Positions 27,633 through 36,867 of a DNA stretch of 64,000 nt are shown here, in pieces; position 1 is the first letter of the stretch, and every line of letters starts with the position of its first letter. Both the position numbers and the translations under genes were made by a program. The DNA is from Mycobacterium scrofulaceum (GTDB lineage: Bacteria; Actinomycetota; Actinomycetes; Mycobacteriales; Mycobacteriaceae): NCBI RefSeq assembly GCF_001667885.1, contig NZ_LZJW01000040.1, positions 29,474 to 93,473 of the forward strand, written 5' to 3'. The notes under the pieces were generated by a model that was given only the letters and a program-made list of their open reading frames with translations, searched no databases and was not told the origin of the DNA.

Positions 27633-27662
27633 GGGCCCGGTCCGTTTACACAGACCGGACCC
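27633..27662 (-). terminator. Intrinsic terminator of the csbD gene
   Basis: GGGCCCGGTC and GACCGGACCC form a ten-base stem with one mismatch and a ten-base loop, 14 bases after the csbD stop. Reading in the csbD direction, a run of five T follows within ten bases, so this is close to a classic intrinsic terminator. Confidence 0.65.
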
Positions 27663-27676
27663 ATCCTCCCAGCAAG

Positions 27677-27913
27677 CTACTGATTGGCCTTCTGGCGCTG
27701 CTCAGCGGCCTCGGCGCCGCCGCGGGCCGCCTCGGCCTCGGCTTCCTTCTTCGCCGCGTCGCGCTGGGCTTCCGCCTTGTCCTGCTGGGCCTGGCCTTCG
27801 CGGGTGAGGTCGTCTTGACCCGTCACCGCACCAACGGCTTCCTTGGCCTTGCCCTTGACGTCCTCGACGACGCCCTTGACGGCTTCAGCAGGTCCCGAGT
27901 TGTTGTCCGCCAT
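27677..27913 (-). CDS. CsbD-family stress protein
   Basis: This is a 78-residue hydrophilic protein. The CsbD start is clear (GPAEAVKGVVEDVKGKAKEA, with GQDDLTREGQAQQDKAEAQR). The C-terminal third is a long charged helix rich in Ala, Glu and Lys. CsbD proteins accumulate under general stress and in stationary phase in several bacteria; the mechanism is unknown. The GGAGGAAC site before the ATG is strong, and a terminator follows the gene. Confidence 0.85.
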   Translation of the reverse strand: MADNNSGPAEAVKGVVEDVKGKAKEAVGAVTGQDDLTREGQAQQDKAEAQRDAAKKEAEAEAARGGAEAAEQRQKANQ

Positions 27914-28266
27914 GGATCAGTTCCTCCTAGTAGGCGTACCTGAGCGATGCGCGCTCTCTGCCGATCGCCGTGGCGACCGGTCCGGTCATGCGGCGAGATT
28001 GGCCCTTGTTCTCAAGGCTGTGAAGTCCCCACCGCGATGGTGCGGATTCCCCCTCTCGGGCACCGTTCAAACATCCTGGATCGGCGGGTGAGGAAACCGC
28101 CGCGTCGGCGGCGTCACCTGGACCGATAGCCGCGAAAAGTCGTCGCAGTCGCCAACTCTGCGCATAATGCACCCCGCCGACGCCGCGTTGTGCTGCGATG
28201 AGGCAGGATGTGAAATGCCGTTCCGGAGAGGTCACCCCGGGATGGCACTCTCATGCGAGGAGCCTG
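27914..28266. other. Intergenic region between csbD and pyrH
   Basis: These 353 bases separate divergent genes. The csbD ribosome site is at its left edge and an AGGAG site for pyrH at its right edge. On the minus strand, GTTT (28069-28072) and GGGGGAAT (28046-28053), 15 bases apart, weakly resemble the stress sigma factor SigF pattern. I see no other gene or repeat. Confidence 0.4.
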
Positions 28267-29064
28267 ATGACGGAGTCCAGGGAGCCCCACGCCGCGGCCC
28301 CGAAGCCGGAGGCGTCGGCACCGGAGAATGGATCAGCTGCCGGGCGGCCGCGACCGCGGCCCAAATACTCCAGGGTGCTGCTCAAGCTCGGTGGCGAGAT
28401 GTTCGGCGGCGGCCAGGTTGGGCTCGATCCCGACGTGGTGGCGCGGGTGGCGCGGCAGATCGCCGAGGTGGTGCGCGACGGTGTCCAGGTGGCCGTCGTC
28501 ATCGGCGGCGGCAACTTCTTTCGGGGCGCGCAACTGCAGCAGCGCGGCATGGAACGCACCCGTTCGGACTACATGGGCATGCTCGGCACGGTCATGAACA
28601 GCCTGGCGCTGCAGGACTTCCTGGAAAAGGAAGGGATCGTCACCCGCGTCCAAACCGCGATCACCATGGGACAGGTCGCCGAGCCCTACCTGCCGCTGCG
28701 CGCCGTCCGTCACCTGGAGAAGGGGCGTGTGGTGATCTTCGGGGCCGGCATGGGGCTGCCGTACTTCTCCACCGACACCACGGCCGCGCAGCGCGCGCTG
28801 GAGATCCGCGCGGACGTCGTCCTGATGGCCAAGGCGGTCGACGGGGTGTTCACCGAGGATCCGCGGGTGAACCCCGAAGCCGAGCTGATCGCCGCGATCA
28901 GTCACCGGGAGGTCATCGACCGGGGGCTGCGGGTGGCCGATGCCACCGCGTTCAGCCTGTGCATGGACAATGGCATGCCGATCCTGGTGTTCAACCTGCT
29001 GACCAATGGGAATATCGCCCGGGCGGTCGCCGGTGAGAAAATCGGGACACTGGTCACCACCTGA
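28267..29064 (+). CDS. pyrH: Uridylate kinase
   Basis: PyrH makes UDP from UMP. The amino-acid-kinase fold shows [24 protein letters not shown], and [10 protein letters not shown] with the nucleotide-binding loops. The start at 28267 has AGGAG seven bases upstream and gives a 30-residue polar N-terminal extension as in other mycobacteria; earlier in-frame starts lack a ribosome site. It leads the pyrH-frr-cdsA-rlmN group. Confidence 0.95.
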   Translation: MTESREPHAAAPKPEASAPENGSAAGRPRPRPKYSRVLLKLGGEMFGGGQVGLDPDVVARVARQIAEVVRDGVQVAVVIGGGNFFRGAQLQQRGMERTRSDYMGMLGTVMNSLALQDFLEKEGIVTRVQTAITMGQVAEPYLPLRAVRHLEKGRVVIFGAGMGLPYFSTDTTAAQRALEIRADVVLMAKAVDGVFTEDPRVNPEAELIAAISHREVIDRGLRVADATAFSLCMDNGMPILVFNLLTNGNIARAVAGEKIGTLVTT

Positions 29065-29079
29065 GGGGAAGAGCGAACG

Positions 29080-29637
29080 ATGATTGACGAGGCTCTCTTC
29101 GACGCGGAAGAGAAAATGGAGAAGGCCGTAGCGGTCGCCCGTGACGACTTGTCAACCATTCGGACCGGTCGCGCCAACCCGGGCATGTTCTCCCGGATCG
29201 CCATCGACTATTACGGCGCCACCACCCCCATCACGCAGCTGGCCAGCATCAACGTCCCGGAGGCCCGGCTGGTCGTGATCAAGCCGTACGAAACCAGCCA
29301 GCTGGGCGCGATCGAAACTGCGATCCGCAACTCCGATCTGGGCGTCAACCCCACCAACGACGGCACCCTGATCCGGGTGGCGGTGCCGCAGCTCACCGAG
29401 GAGCGCCGCCGCGAGCTGGTCAAGCAGGCCAAGGGCAAGGGCGAGGATGCCAAGGTGTCGGTGCGCAACATCCGCCGCAAGGCGATGGAGGAATTGCACC
29501 GCATCCGCAAGGACGGCGAGGCCGGCGAGGACGAGGTCGGACGCGCCGAAAAGGACCTGGACAAGACGACGCATCAGTACATCACCCAGATCGAAGACCT
29601 GGTCAAGCACAAAGAAGGCGAGCTGCTGGAGGTCTAG
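29080..29637 (+). CDS. frr: Ribosome recycling factor
   Basis: RRF, with EF-G, splits the ribosome after termination. The 185-residue protein shows the family pattern ([20 protein letters not shown], then [14 protein letters not shown] and [10 protein letters not shown]). It starts 15 bases after pyrH with a GGGGAAGAG site, so the genes are co-transcribed. Confidence 0.97.
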   Translation: MIDEALFDAEEKMEKAVAVARDDLSTIRTGRANPGMFSRIAIDYYGATTPITQLASINVPEARLVVIKPYETSQLGAIETAIRNSDLGVNPTNDGTLIRVAVPQLTEERRRELVKQAKGKGEDAKVSVRNIRRKAMEELHRIRKDGEAGEDEVGRAEKDLDKTTHQYITQIEDLVKHKEGELLEV

Positions 29638-29669
29638 CGGCCGCTCAGCAGCTAAGTTCACCCAGGTCC

Positions 29670-30593
29670 GTGGCAACCACCGGCGCAGCCAGCACGCCCG
29701 ACGAGCCGGCGCGTGAGAGCAAGGACACCGGGCAGCAGCCGGCCACGAAGACGTCCCGCGCGGGGCGTGACCTGCGCGCGGCCATCGCGGTGGGCGCCGG
29801 CATCGGCGGCGTGCTCATCGTCACGCTGGTGTTCGCACCGCGGTTCTGGGTTGCCATCGTCGCGATCGCCATCCCGGTTGCCACCCATGAGGTGGTGCGA
29901 CGGCTGCGCGAGGCCGGCTACGTCATCCCGCTGATCCCGTTGCTGATCGGCGGGCAGGCCACGATCTGGCTGACGTGGCCGTTCCACGCCGCCGGCGCCC
30001 TGGCCGGCTTCGGCGCCATGGTGGTGGTGTGCAACGTCTGGCGCCTGTTCATGCAGGACAACAGCAAGCGACCCGAGCCGTTCGCCGGCTCCCCGTCGGC
30101 AAACTATTTGCGCGACGCCTCCGCGACGGTGTTCCTGGCGGCGTGGGTGCCGCTGTTCGCCTCCTTCGGCGCCTTGCTCGTCTACCCCAAGGACGGCGCG
30201 GGCCGGGTGTTCTGCCTGATGGTCACCGTCGTCGCGTCCGACGTGGGCGGCTACGCCGTCGGCGTGCTGTTCGGCAAGCACCCGATGGTGCCCGCGATCA
30301 GCCCCAAGAAATCGTGGGAGGGATTCGCCGGCTCGCTGTTCTTCGGAATCACCGCGGCGATTTTGACGGCGACCTTCCTGGCCGGCAAGCCGGTGTGGAT
30401 CGGCGCGGTGCTGGGCGTGATCCTGGTGCTGACCTGCACGCTTGGCGATCTGGTCGAGTCGCAGATCAAGCGCGACCTCGGGATCAAGGACATGGGCCGC
30501 CTGCTGCCCGGCCACGGCGGCCTGATGGACCGGCTCGACGGTGTGCTCCCGTCGGCGGTCGCCGCGTGGACGGTGCTGACGCTCGTGCCCTGA
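29670..30593 (+). CDS. cdsA: Phosphatidate cytidylyltransferase
   Basis: CdsA makes CDP-diacylglycerol, the precursor of phosphatidylinositol, cardiolipin and PIMs. It is an integral membrane protein with about eight hydrophobic segments. The C-terminal signature is present: [28 protein letters not shown], then [18 protein letters not shown] with metal-binding Asp residues. The start is a GTG. It lies between frr and rlmN. Confidence 0.94.
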   Translation: MATTGAASTPDEPARESKDTGQQPATKTSRAGRDLRAAIAVGAGIGGVLIVTLVFAPRFWVAIVAIAIPVATHEVVRRLREAGYVIPLIPLLIGGQATIWLTWPFHAAGALAGFGAMVVVCNVWRLFMQDNSKRPEPFAGSPSANYLRDASATVFLAAWVPLFASFGALLVYPKDGAGRVFCLMVTVVASDVGGYAVGVLFGKHPMVPAISPKKSWEGFAGSLFFGITAAILTATFLAGKPVWIGAVLGVILVLTCTLGDLVESQIKRDLGIKDMGRLLPGHGGLMDRLDGVLPSAVAAWTVLTLVP

Positions 30594-30616
30594 GGAGGGC
30601 CGATACTGGACTGGAC

Positions 30617-31711
30617 ATGGTCCAACAACTGGTCTTCACCGAACCCCGCCCCAGCAAGCCACCGCGGCACCTGGCCGACCTCGACGCGGACGGTCGCGCC
30701 GCGGCCGTCGCCGAGCTCGGCTTGCCGGGGTTCCGCGCCAAGCAGCTCGCAAATCAGTACTACGGCCGCCTGATCGCCGACCCCCATGAGATGACCGACC
30801 TGCCCGCGGCCGTGCGGGACCGGATCGCCGACGCGATGTTCCCGCACCTGCTGACGTCGGCCTCCGAGGTCACCTGCGACGCCGGGCAGACCCGAAAGAC
30901 GTTGTGGCGCGGGACCGATGGGACGACCTTCGAGTCGGTGCTGATGCGTTACCCGCAACGCAACACCGTGTGCATCTCCTCGCAGGCCGGCTGCGGTATG
31001 GCCTGCCCATTCTGTGCGACCGGGCAGGGGGGCCTGACGCGCAACCTGTCGACCGCGGAGATCGCAGAACAGGTCCGCTGCGCCGCCCTGGCCCTGCGGG
31101 ACGATTTCGGGGATCGGCTCTCCAACGTCGTGTTCATGGGCATGGGGGAGCCGCTGGCCAACTACGCGCGGGTGGTGGCCGCGCTGCGTCGCATCACCGA
31201 ACCGCCGCCGCACGGCTTCGGCATCTCGGCCCGCTCCGTCACCGTCTCGACCGTCGGCCTGGCCCCGGCCATCCGCAAGCTGGCCGACGAGCGGCTCGGG
31301 GTGACGCTGGCGCTGTCGTTGCACGCGCCCGACGACGAGCTGCGCGACACGCTGGTGCCAGTCAACAACCGGTGGAAGATCACCGAGGCGCTCGACGCCG
31401 CCCGCTATTACGCCGACGTAACCGGCCGCCGGGTGTCGGTGGAGTATGCGCTGATCCGCGACGTCAACGACCAGCCGTGGCGGGCCGACCTGCTGGGCAA
31501 ACGCCTGCACCGGGCGCTCGGCCCGCTGGTGCATGTGAACCTGATCCCGCTCAACCCGACGCCGGGCAGCGAGTGGGACGCCAGCCCCAAGGCGGCGGAG
31601 CGGGAGTTCGTCCGACGGGTGCGGGCCCACGGGGTGTCGTGCACGGTGCGGGACACCCGCGGCAGGGAGATCAGCGCCGCCTGCGGACAGCTGGCCGCCG
31701 AAGGCGGGTAG
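30617..31711 (+). CDS. rlmN: 23S rRNA/tRNA adenine-C2 methyltransferase RlmN
   Basis: RlmN is a radical-SAM enzyme that methylates A2503 of 23S rRNA and A37 of some tRNAs. The [4Fe-4S] motif is [15 protein letters not shown] (CxxxCxxC), the methyl-carrying Cys is in SCTVRDTRG, and GMGEPLANY binds SAM. The start at 30617 gives 364 residues, as in Rv2880c. The last 30 coding bases are the first copy of a 58-base tandem repeat that continues past the stop. Confidence 0.95.
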   Translation: MVQQLVFTEPRPSKPPRHLADLDADGRAAAVAELGLPGFRAKQLANQYYGRLIADPHEMTDLPAAVRDRIADAMFPHLLTSASEVTCDAGQTRKTLWRGTDGTTFESVLMRYPQRNTVCISSQAGCGMACPFCATGQGGLTRNLSTAEIAEQVRCAALALRDDFGDRLSNVVFMGMGEPLANYARVVAALRRITEPPPHGFGISARSVTVSTVGLAPAIRKLADERLGVTLALSLHAPDDELRDTLVPVNNRWKITEALDAARYYADVTGRRVSVEYALIRDVNDQPWRADLLGKRLHRALGPLVHVNLIPLNPTPGSEWDASPKAAEREFVRRVRAHGVSCTVRDTRGREISAACGQLAAEGG

Positions 31712-31831
31712 CTGGAGCGCGGGCGAATTAGCCGAAGCCTGCGGACAGCTGGCCGCCGAAGGCGGGTAGCTGGAGCGCGGGCGAATTGGCCGAAGCCTGC
31801 GGACAGCTGGCCGCCGAAGGCGGGTAGCTGG
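31681..31831. repeat. 58-bp tandem repeat, about 2.6 copies
   Basis: CTGCGGACAGCTGGCCGCCG begins at 31681, 31739 and 31797, a period of exactly 58 bases; the third copy ends after 35 bases. Copies one and two differ at one base (GAATTAGCC and GAATTGGCC). The first copy contains the last codons and stop of rlmN, so the repeat grew by copying the 3' end of this gene. The size is that of MIRU-VNTR type minisatellites. Confidence 0.95.
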
Positions 31832-32086
31832 CTACCTGATCCAGCCGCGCCGGCGGCCCCACAGGTCGCGGACCAGGACGAAGAGCACCAACGCGGCGAA
31901 CCCGATCAAGAACCAGTTCTCGACGTGGCCCACGTGGTTGCCGCGCAGCATCGCCAACAGGAACCCGAAGATGACCAGGCCGGTGATGTGCCAGGTGCGG
32001 TGATTGATCCTGCTCCAACCCCACGCCGCCGACGGCACCTCAACGGTGTCGACGCCGCTGAACTGTTCCACCTCGGTACTGGCCAC
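31832..32086 (-). CDS. DUF2631 small membrane protein (Rv2876 type)
   Basis: This 84-residue protein has two hydrophobic segments ([19 protein letters not shown] and [20 protein letters not shown]) separated by NHVGHVE, and it ends in a basic GRRRGWIR. The GTG at 32086 is chosen because GAAAGGGA lies just upstream; the longer open frame is antisense to dxr. Function unknown. It is the only gene left of the region that in M. tuberculosis also holds mpt53, mpt70, dipZ and mpt83. Confidence 0.8.
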   Translation of the reverse strand: MASTEVEQFSGVDTVEVPSAAWGWSRINHRTWHITGLVIFGFLLAMLRGNHVGHVENWFLIGFAALVLFVLVRDLWGRRRGWIR

Positions 32087-32182
32087 GGTGCGTCCCTTTC
32101 GTCGCTTCTGCAGCGATTCTGGCATACCCGCGGCCGGGTCCCGCAGCCGTCGCACGCTCCGGTGGCGGGGCACAATGAGTGA

Positions 32183-33388
32183 GTGACAACCGCGACACCC
32201 GACGGCCGCCTGCGTGTGCTGGTGCTGGGCAGCACCGGCTCGATCGGCACCCAGGCGCTCGAGGTGATCGCGGCCCATCCCGACCGCTTCGAGGTGGTCG
32301 GGCTTGCGGCGGGCGGTTCGAACCTGGACACCTTGCTGCGGCAGCGCGCCGAGACCGGCGTCACCAACGTCGCCGTCGCCGACGAACGCGCGGCCCAGGC
32401 CGCCGACGTCCCCTACCGCGGCCCCGAGGCGGTGACCCGGCTGGTGCAAGACACCGAGGCCGACGTCGTCCTCAACGCGCTGGTCGGCGCGCTGGGCCTG
32501 CGGCCGACGCTGGCCGCGCTGGAATCGGGCGCCCGGCTGGCCCTGGCGAACAAGGAATCCCTGGTCGCCGGCGGCCCGCTGGTCCTCCAGGCGGCGCGGC
32601 CGGGTCAGATCGTGCCCGTCGACTCCGAGCACTCCGCCCTGGCCCAGTGCCTGCGCGGCGGCACCCCCGACGAGGTCGCCAAGCTGGTGCTGACGGCCTC
32701 CGGCGGGCCGTTCCGGGGCTGGACCGCCGCCCAGCTCGAGGCCGTCACCCCGGAGCAGGCCGGCGCCCACCCCACCTGGTCGATGGGCCCGATGAACACC
32801 CTGAACTCGGCATCGCTGGTCAACAAGGGCCTCGAACTGATCGAGACGCACCTGCTGTTCGGCATCGACTACGACCGCATCGAGGTCGTCGTGCACCCCC
32901 AGTCGATTGTTCATTCGATGGTCACCTTCATCGACGGCTCGACCATCGCCCAGGCCAGCCCCCCGGACATGAAGCTGCCCATCTCGTTGGCCCTGGGCTG
33001 GCCGGCGCGGGTTCCCGGCGTGGCCCCGCCGTGCGACTTCAGCACCGCCTCTAGCTGGGAATTCGAGCCGCTGGACGGCGACGTTTTCCCCGCCGTCGAG
33101 CTGGCCCGGTACGCCGGCCAGACGGGCGGCTGCATGACCGCCGTGTACAACGCGGCCAACGAAGAAGCCGCCGAGGCGTTCCTGCAAGGCCGCGTCGGGT
33201 TCCCGGCCATCGTCAAAACCATCGCCGACGTGCTGCACGCCGCAGACCAATGGGCGGTTTCACCCGCTAACGTGGATGAGGTACTAGACGCGCAGCGCTG
33301 GGCTAAGGAGAAGGCCAGGCGCCAAATCGATCGAGTCGCACACGCACGGCCCACCGAGGCCTCCGTCAACGCCTCCGGAATGGTGTGA
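32183..33388 (+). CDS. dxr: 1-deoxy-D-xylulose 5-phosphate reductoisomerase
   Basis: Dxr makes 2-C-methyl-D-erythritol 4-phosphate, the first committed step of the MEP isoprenoid route. The NADPH loop is [14 protein letters not shown], the metal and substrate site has NKESLVAGG and [10 protein letters not shown], and [10 protein letters not shown] is typical. A GTG start is used. It heads a dxr-rip1-ispG operon in which two of three genes belong to the same pathway. Confidence 0.95.
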   Translation: MTTATPDGRLRVLVLGSTGSIGTQALEVIAAHPDRFEVVGLAAGGSNLDTLLRQRAETGVTNVAVADERAAQAADVPYRGPEAVTRLVQDTEADVVLNALVGALGLRPTLAALESGARLALANKESLVAGGPLVLQAARPGQIVPVDSEHSALAQCLRGGTPDEVAKLVLTASGGPFRGWTAAQLEAVTPEQAGAHPTWSMGPMNTLNSASLVNKGLELIETHLLFGIDYDRIEVVVHPQSIVHSMVTFIDGSTIAQASPPDMKLPISLALGWPARVPGVAPPCDFSTASSWEFEPLDGDVFPAVELARYAGQTGGCMTAVYNAANEEAAEAFLQGRVGFPAIVKTIADVLHAADQWAVSPANVDEVLDAQRWAKEKARRQIDRVAHARPTEASVNASGMV

Positions 33389-33407
33389 GAAAGGTCCTGC
33401 AGCGGAG

Positions 33408-34631
33408 ATGATGTTCGTTATCGGCATTGTGCTGTTCGCGCTCGCCATCCTGATCTCGGTGGCCCTGCACGAGTGCGGCCACATGTGGGTCGCCCGCGCC
33501 ACCGGCATGAAGGTCCGCCGCTACTTCGTCGGGTTCGGGCCCACGCTGTGGTCGACGCGGCGCGGCGAGACCGAATACGGCCTCAAAGCCGTGCCGCTGG
33601 GCGGCTTCTGCGACATCGCCGGCATGACCTCGGTCGAGGAACTGGCGCCCGACGAAACCGACCGCGCGATGTACAAGCAGGACGTCTGGAAGCGCGTCGC
33701 GGTGCTCTTCGCCGGTCCGGCGATGAACTTCGTCATCTGCCTGGTCCTGCTTTACGGCATAGCCCTGGTCTGGGGGTTGCCCAACCTGCACCCGCCGACA
33801 AGAGCGGTGGTCGGTGAAACCGCTTGTGTCGCACCGGAAACCGCCCCTGGGAAGATCGCCGACTGCACCGGTCCCGGGCCGGCCGCGCTGGCCGGGATCC
33901 GCGCCGGAGACGTGGTGGTCAAGGTCGGCGACACCCCGGTGTCGACGTTCGAGGAGATGGCCGCCGCGATCCGCAAGATGCACGGCACCGTCCCGGTCGT
34001 CGTCGAGCGGGGCGGCACCACGATCACCACCCAGGTCGACGTCACGCCCACCCAGCGCTACCTGAGCACGGGGGCGAGCGGGCAGGGCGCTCAGCCGACA
34101 CCCTCGACGGTCGGGGCCATCGGCGTCGCCGCCGTGAAGACCCCGCCGACGCGCTACAACGCGTTATCGGCGATACCGGCGACGGTCGCCTTCAGCTGGT
34201 CGCTGACCGGCGAGGTGGGCAAGGCCCTGGTCACCATTCCCACCAAGGTGGGTGCCCTGGTGCACGCCATCGGCGGCGGGCAGCGTGACCCGCAGACCCC
34301 GATGAGCGTGGTCGGCGCCAGCATCATCGGCGGCGACACCGTCGACCACGGGCTCTGGGTGGCGTTCTGGTTCTTCCTGGCCCAGCTGAACCTCATCCTG
34401 GGCGCGATCAACCTGGTGCCGCTGCTGCCGTTCGACGGCGGCCACATCGCCATCGCGGTGTTCGAAAAGATCCGCAACCTCGTCCGGTCGGCGCGCGGCA
34501 TGGTCGCGGCCGCACCGGTGAACTACCTCAAGCTGATGCCCGCCACCTACGTGGTGCTGGTGTTCGTGGTCGGGTACATGTTGCTGACCGTGACCGCTGA
34601 TCTGGTCAACCCGATCAGGCTCTTCCAATAG
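33408..34631 (+). CDS. rip1: Site-2 intramembrane metalloprotease Rip1
   Basis: Rip1 cleaves anti-sigma factors and other membrane proteins within the bilayer and controls envelope lipid genes. The zinc site is HECGH at residues 21-25, in the first helix, and the third ligand is the Asp in [12 protein letters not shown] domain lies between ([20 protein letters not shown]). The C-terminus has two more membrane helices. The length of 407 fits Rv2869c. Confidence 0.93.
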   Translation: MMFVIGIVLFALAILISVALHECGHMWVARATGMKVRRYFVGFGPTLWSTRRGETEYGLKAVPLGGFCDIAGMTSVEELAPDETDRAMYKQDVWKRVAVLFAGPAMNFVICLVLLYGIALVWGLPNLHPPTRAVVGETACVAPETAPGKIADCTGPGPAALAGIRAGDVVVKVGDTPVSTFEEMAAAIRKMHGTVPVVVERGGTTITTQVDVTPTQRYLSTGASGQGAQPTPSTVGAIGVAAVKTPPTRYNALSAIPATVAFSWSLTGEVGKALVTIPTKVGALVHAIGGGQRDPQTPMSVVGASIIGGDTVDHGLWVAFWFFLAQLNLILGAINLVPLLPFDGGHIAIAVFEKIRNLVRSARGMVAAAPVNYLKLMPATYVVLVFVVGYMLLTVTADLVNPIRLFQ

Positions 34632-34647
34632 CTAAGGAACCACAACA

Positions 34648-35814
34648 GTGACCGTTGGCCTGGGCATGCCGGACGCTCCGGCGCCCACGCTCGCCCCCCG
34701 CCGTAAGACGCGCCAGCTCATGGTCCGCGACGTCGGCGTGGGCAGCGACCATCCGATTTCGGTGCAGTCCATGTGCACCACCAAAACCCACGACGTCAAC
34801 ACGACGCTGCAGCAGATCGCGGAGCTGACCGCGGCCGGCTGCGACATCGTCCGGGTGGCCTGCCCTCGTCAGGAGGATGCCGACGCGCTCGCCGAGATCG
34901 CGCGGCACAGCCAGATCCCGGTGATCGCGGATATCCACTTCCAGCCGAAGTACATCTTCGCCGCCATCGACGCCGGGTGCGCCGCGGTGCGGGTGAACCC
35001 CGGCAACATCAAGGAGTTCGACGGTCGGGTCGGCGAGGTCGCCAAGGCCGCGGCGGCGGCCGGGATCCCGATCCGCATCGGCGTCAACGCCGGCTCGCTG
35101 GACAAGCGGTTCATGGAGAAGTACGGCAAGGCCACCCCGGAGGCGCTGGTCGAGTCCGCGCTGTGGGAGGCCTCGCTGTTCGAGGAGCACGGCTTCGGCG
35201 ACATCAAGATCAGCGTCAAGCACAACGACCCCGTCGTGATGGTCGCCGCGTACGAGCAGCTGGCCGCGCAATGCGACTACCCGCTGCACCTCGGGGTGAC
35301 CGAGGCCGGTCCGGCCTTCCAGGGCACCATCAAGTCCGCGGTCGCCTTCGGCGCGCTGCTGTCGCGGGGGATCGGCGACACGATCCGGGTGTCGCTGTCG
35401 GCGCCGCCGGTCGAAGAGGTCAAGGTCGGCATCCAGATCCTCGAGTCGCTGAACCTGCGGCCGCGGGGGCTCGAGATCGTGTCCTGCCCGTCCTGCGGCC
35501 GCGCGCAGGTCGACGTCTACACCCTGGCCAACGAGGTCACCGCCGGGCTGGACGGTCTCGACGTGCCGCTGCGGGTCGCCGTGATGGGCTGCGTGGTGAA
35601 CGGCCCCGGCGAGGCCCGCGAGGCCGACCTGGGCGTCGCGTCGGGAAATGGCAAGGGGCAGATCTTCGTTCGCGGCGAGGTGATCAAGACCGTGCCCGAG
35701 GCGCAGATCGTCGAGACGCTCATCGAGGAGGCGATGCGGTTGGCCTCGGAGATGGGTACCGATCACGGTCCTGACACAACATCCAGCGGTTCGCCGATCG
35801 TGACCGTAAGCTGA
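34648..35814 (+). CDS. ispG: 4-hydroxy-3-methylbut-2-enyl diphosphate synthase (GcpE)
   Basis: IspG is the [4Fe-4S] enzyme that makes HMBPP in the MEP pathway. The TIM-barrel part begins [19 protein letters not shown], and the cluster ligands are in SCPSCGRAQ and [11 protein letters not shown]. The GTG at 34648 is used. It follows rip1 by 16 bases, so isoprenoid synthesis is co-transcribed with the protease gene. Confidence 0.95.
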   Translation: MTVGLGMPDAPAPTLAPRRKTRQLMVRDVGVGSDHPISVQSMCTTKTHDVNTTLQQIAELTAAGCDIVRVACPRQEDADALAEIARHSQIPVIADIHFQPKYIFAAIDAGCAAVRVNPGNIKEFDGRVGEVAKAAAAAGIPIRIGVNAGSLDKRFMEKYGKATPEALVESALWEASLFEEHGFGDIKISVKHNDPVVMVAAYEQLAAQCDYPLHLGVTEAGPAFQGTIKSAVAFGALLSRGIGDTIRVSLSAPPVEEVKVGIQILESLNLRPRGLEIVSCPSCGRAQVDVYTLANEVTAGLDGLDVPLRVAVMGCVVNGPGEAREADLGVASGNGKGQIFVRGEVIKTVPEAQIVETLIEEAMRLASEMGTDHGPDTTSSGSPIVTVS

Positions 35815-35870
35815 TGGGGGCCGGTTCCCTGTTGCCGGTCCTTTAGTTCGCAGCACAGAGAGTTCGCCAG

Positions 35871-36725
35871 ATGTCGGCTCCGCCCCTCTTCCGCCTTGTC
35901 GGTGAGCGACGGGTGTCGGTGGTGCGCGACGCCGCCGCCGTCTGGCGGGTGTTCGACGAGGACCCGGTCGGTTCGTGCATGGTCGCGGCCCGGGTGGCGG
36001 ACCACGGGATCGATCCCAACTCCATCGGCGGCGAGCTGTGGACCGTGCGCGGGGCGCATGAGTCGCTGTGCTTCGCCGGCGCCAATCTGATCCCGCTGCG
36101 CGGCGCCGCGGCGGACATGGACGCCTTCGCCGACGAGGCGATGAGCGGAACGCGCCGCTGTTCGTCCCTGGTGGGCAGGGCCGATCTGGTGATGCGGATG
36201 TGGGAGCGGCTGGAGTCGGCGTGGGGCCCGGCCCGGGACGTGCGCGACCACCAGCCGCTGCTGGCGCTGTCGCGCCACCCCAATTGCGACATCGACGCCG
36301 GCGTGCGACAGGTGCGGCCGGACGAGCTGGACGCCTACCTGGTGGCTGCCGTGGACATGTTCATTGGCGAGGTGGGTGTCGACCCCCGCATCGGCGACGG
36401 CGGTCGGGGCTACCGGCGCCGGGTGGCCAGCCTGATCGCGGCCGGCCGCGCGTGGGCCCGCTTCGAGCAGGGCCAGGTCGTCTTCAAGGCCGAGGTGGGC
36501 TCGCAGTCGCCGGGCGTCGGCCAGATACAGGGGGTCTGGGTGCACCCCGAGTGGCGGGGCCTGGGCCTCGGTACCGCCGGCACCGCGACGGTGGCCGCGG
36601 TGATCGTCGGCAGCGGGCGCACCGCCAGCCTCTACGTGAACAACTTCAACACCGTGGCTCGCGCCGCTTACGCCCGGGTCGGCTTCGCCGAGGTGGGCAC
36701 TTTCGCGACGGTGTTGCTCGACTGA
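35871..36725 (+). CDS. GNAT-family N-acetyltransferase
   Basis: This 284-residue protein has a C-terminal GNAT domain (residues about 150-284). The acetyl-CoA loop is seen in VWVHPEWRGLGLGTAGTATV, and the last strand and helix in YVNNFNTVARAAYARVGF. The N-terminal half is a separate domain common to actinobacterial GNATs (DUF4081-like). The substrate is unknown. It is the counterpart of Rv2867c and follows ispG by 56 bases. Confidence 0.85.
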   Translation: MSAPPLFRLVGERRVSVVRDAAAVWRVFDEDPVGSCMVAARVADHGIDPNSIGGELWTVRGAHESLCFAGANLIPLRGAAADMDAFADEAMSGTRRCSSLVGRADLVMRMWERLESAWGPARDVRDHQPLLALSRHPNCDIDAGVRQVRPDELDAYLVAAVDMFIGEVGVDPRIGDGGRGYRRRVASLIAAGRAWARFEQGQVVFKAEVGSQSPGVGQIQGVWVHPEWRGLGLGTAGTATVAAVIVGSGRTASLYVNNFNTVARAAYARVGFAEVGTFATVLLD

Positions 36726-36746
36726 GCCGCTCGCCGCGCTCGCGAC

Positions 36747-36794
36747 CGTAACGTGGTGGCGATTTTTGGCCGCCTTTTTCGCCGTGGCGTTACG
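36747..36794. terminator. Long imperfect dyad after the GNAT gene
   Basis: CGTAACG, four bases, GGCGA on the left mirror TCGCC, four bases, CGTTACG on the right, all about one centre, with T-rich stretches inside. It lies 21 bases after the GNAT stop and could be a transcription terminator or a protein-binding dyad. Confidence 0.4.
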
Positions 36795-36867
36795 AGCGCG
36801 GGCATAACGGTTGCATCTCGGTGTGTCGGCGCCGGTGCAACAGCCGGGCTTCATAACATCTGTACCA

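Noticed and set aside
28046..28072. SigF promoter for csbD
   Set aside because: The -10 reads GGGGGAAT rather than GGGTAT, and it lies more than 130 bases from the start codon; noted only as a weak candidate.
31681..31831. CRISPR array
   Set aside because: The repeat is head-to-tail with no unique spacers, so it is a minisatellite; no cas genes are near.
31832..33250. A 472-codon open frame on the minus strand covering dxr
   Set aside because: Only its last 84 codons are a real gene (DUF2631, start at 32086 with a ribosome site). The rest is antisense to dxr, as is common in GC-rich DNA.
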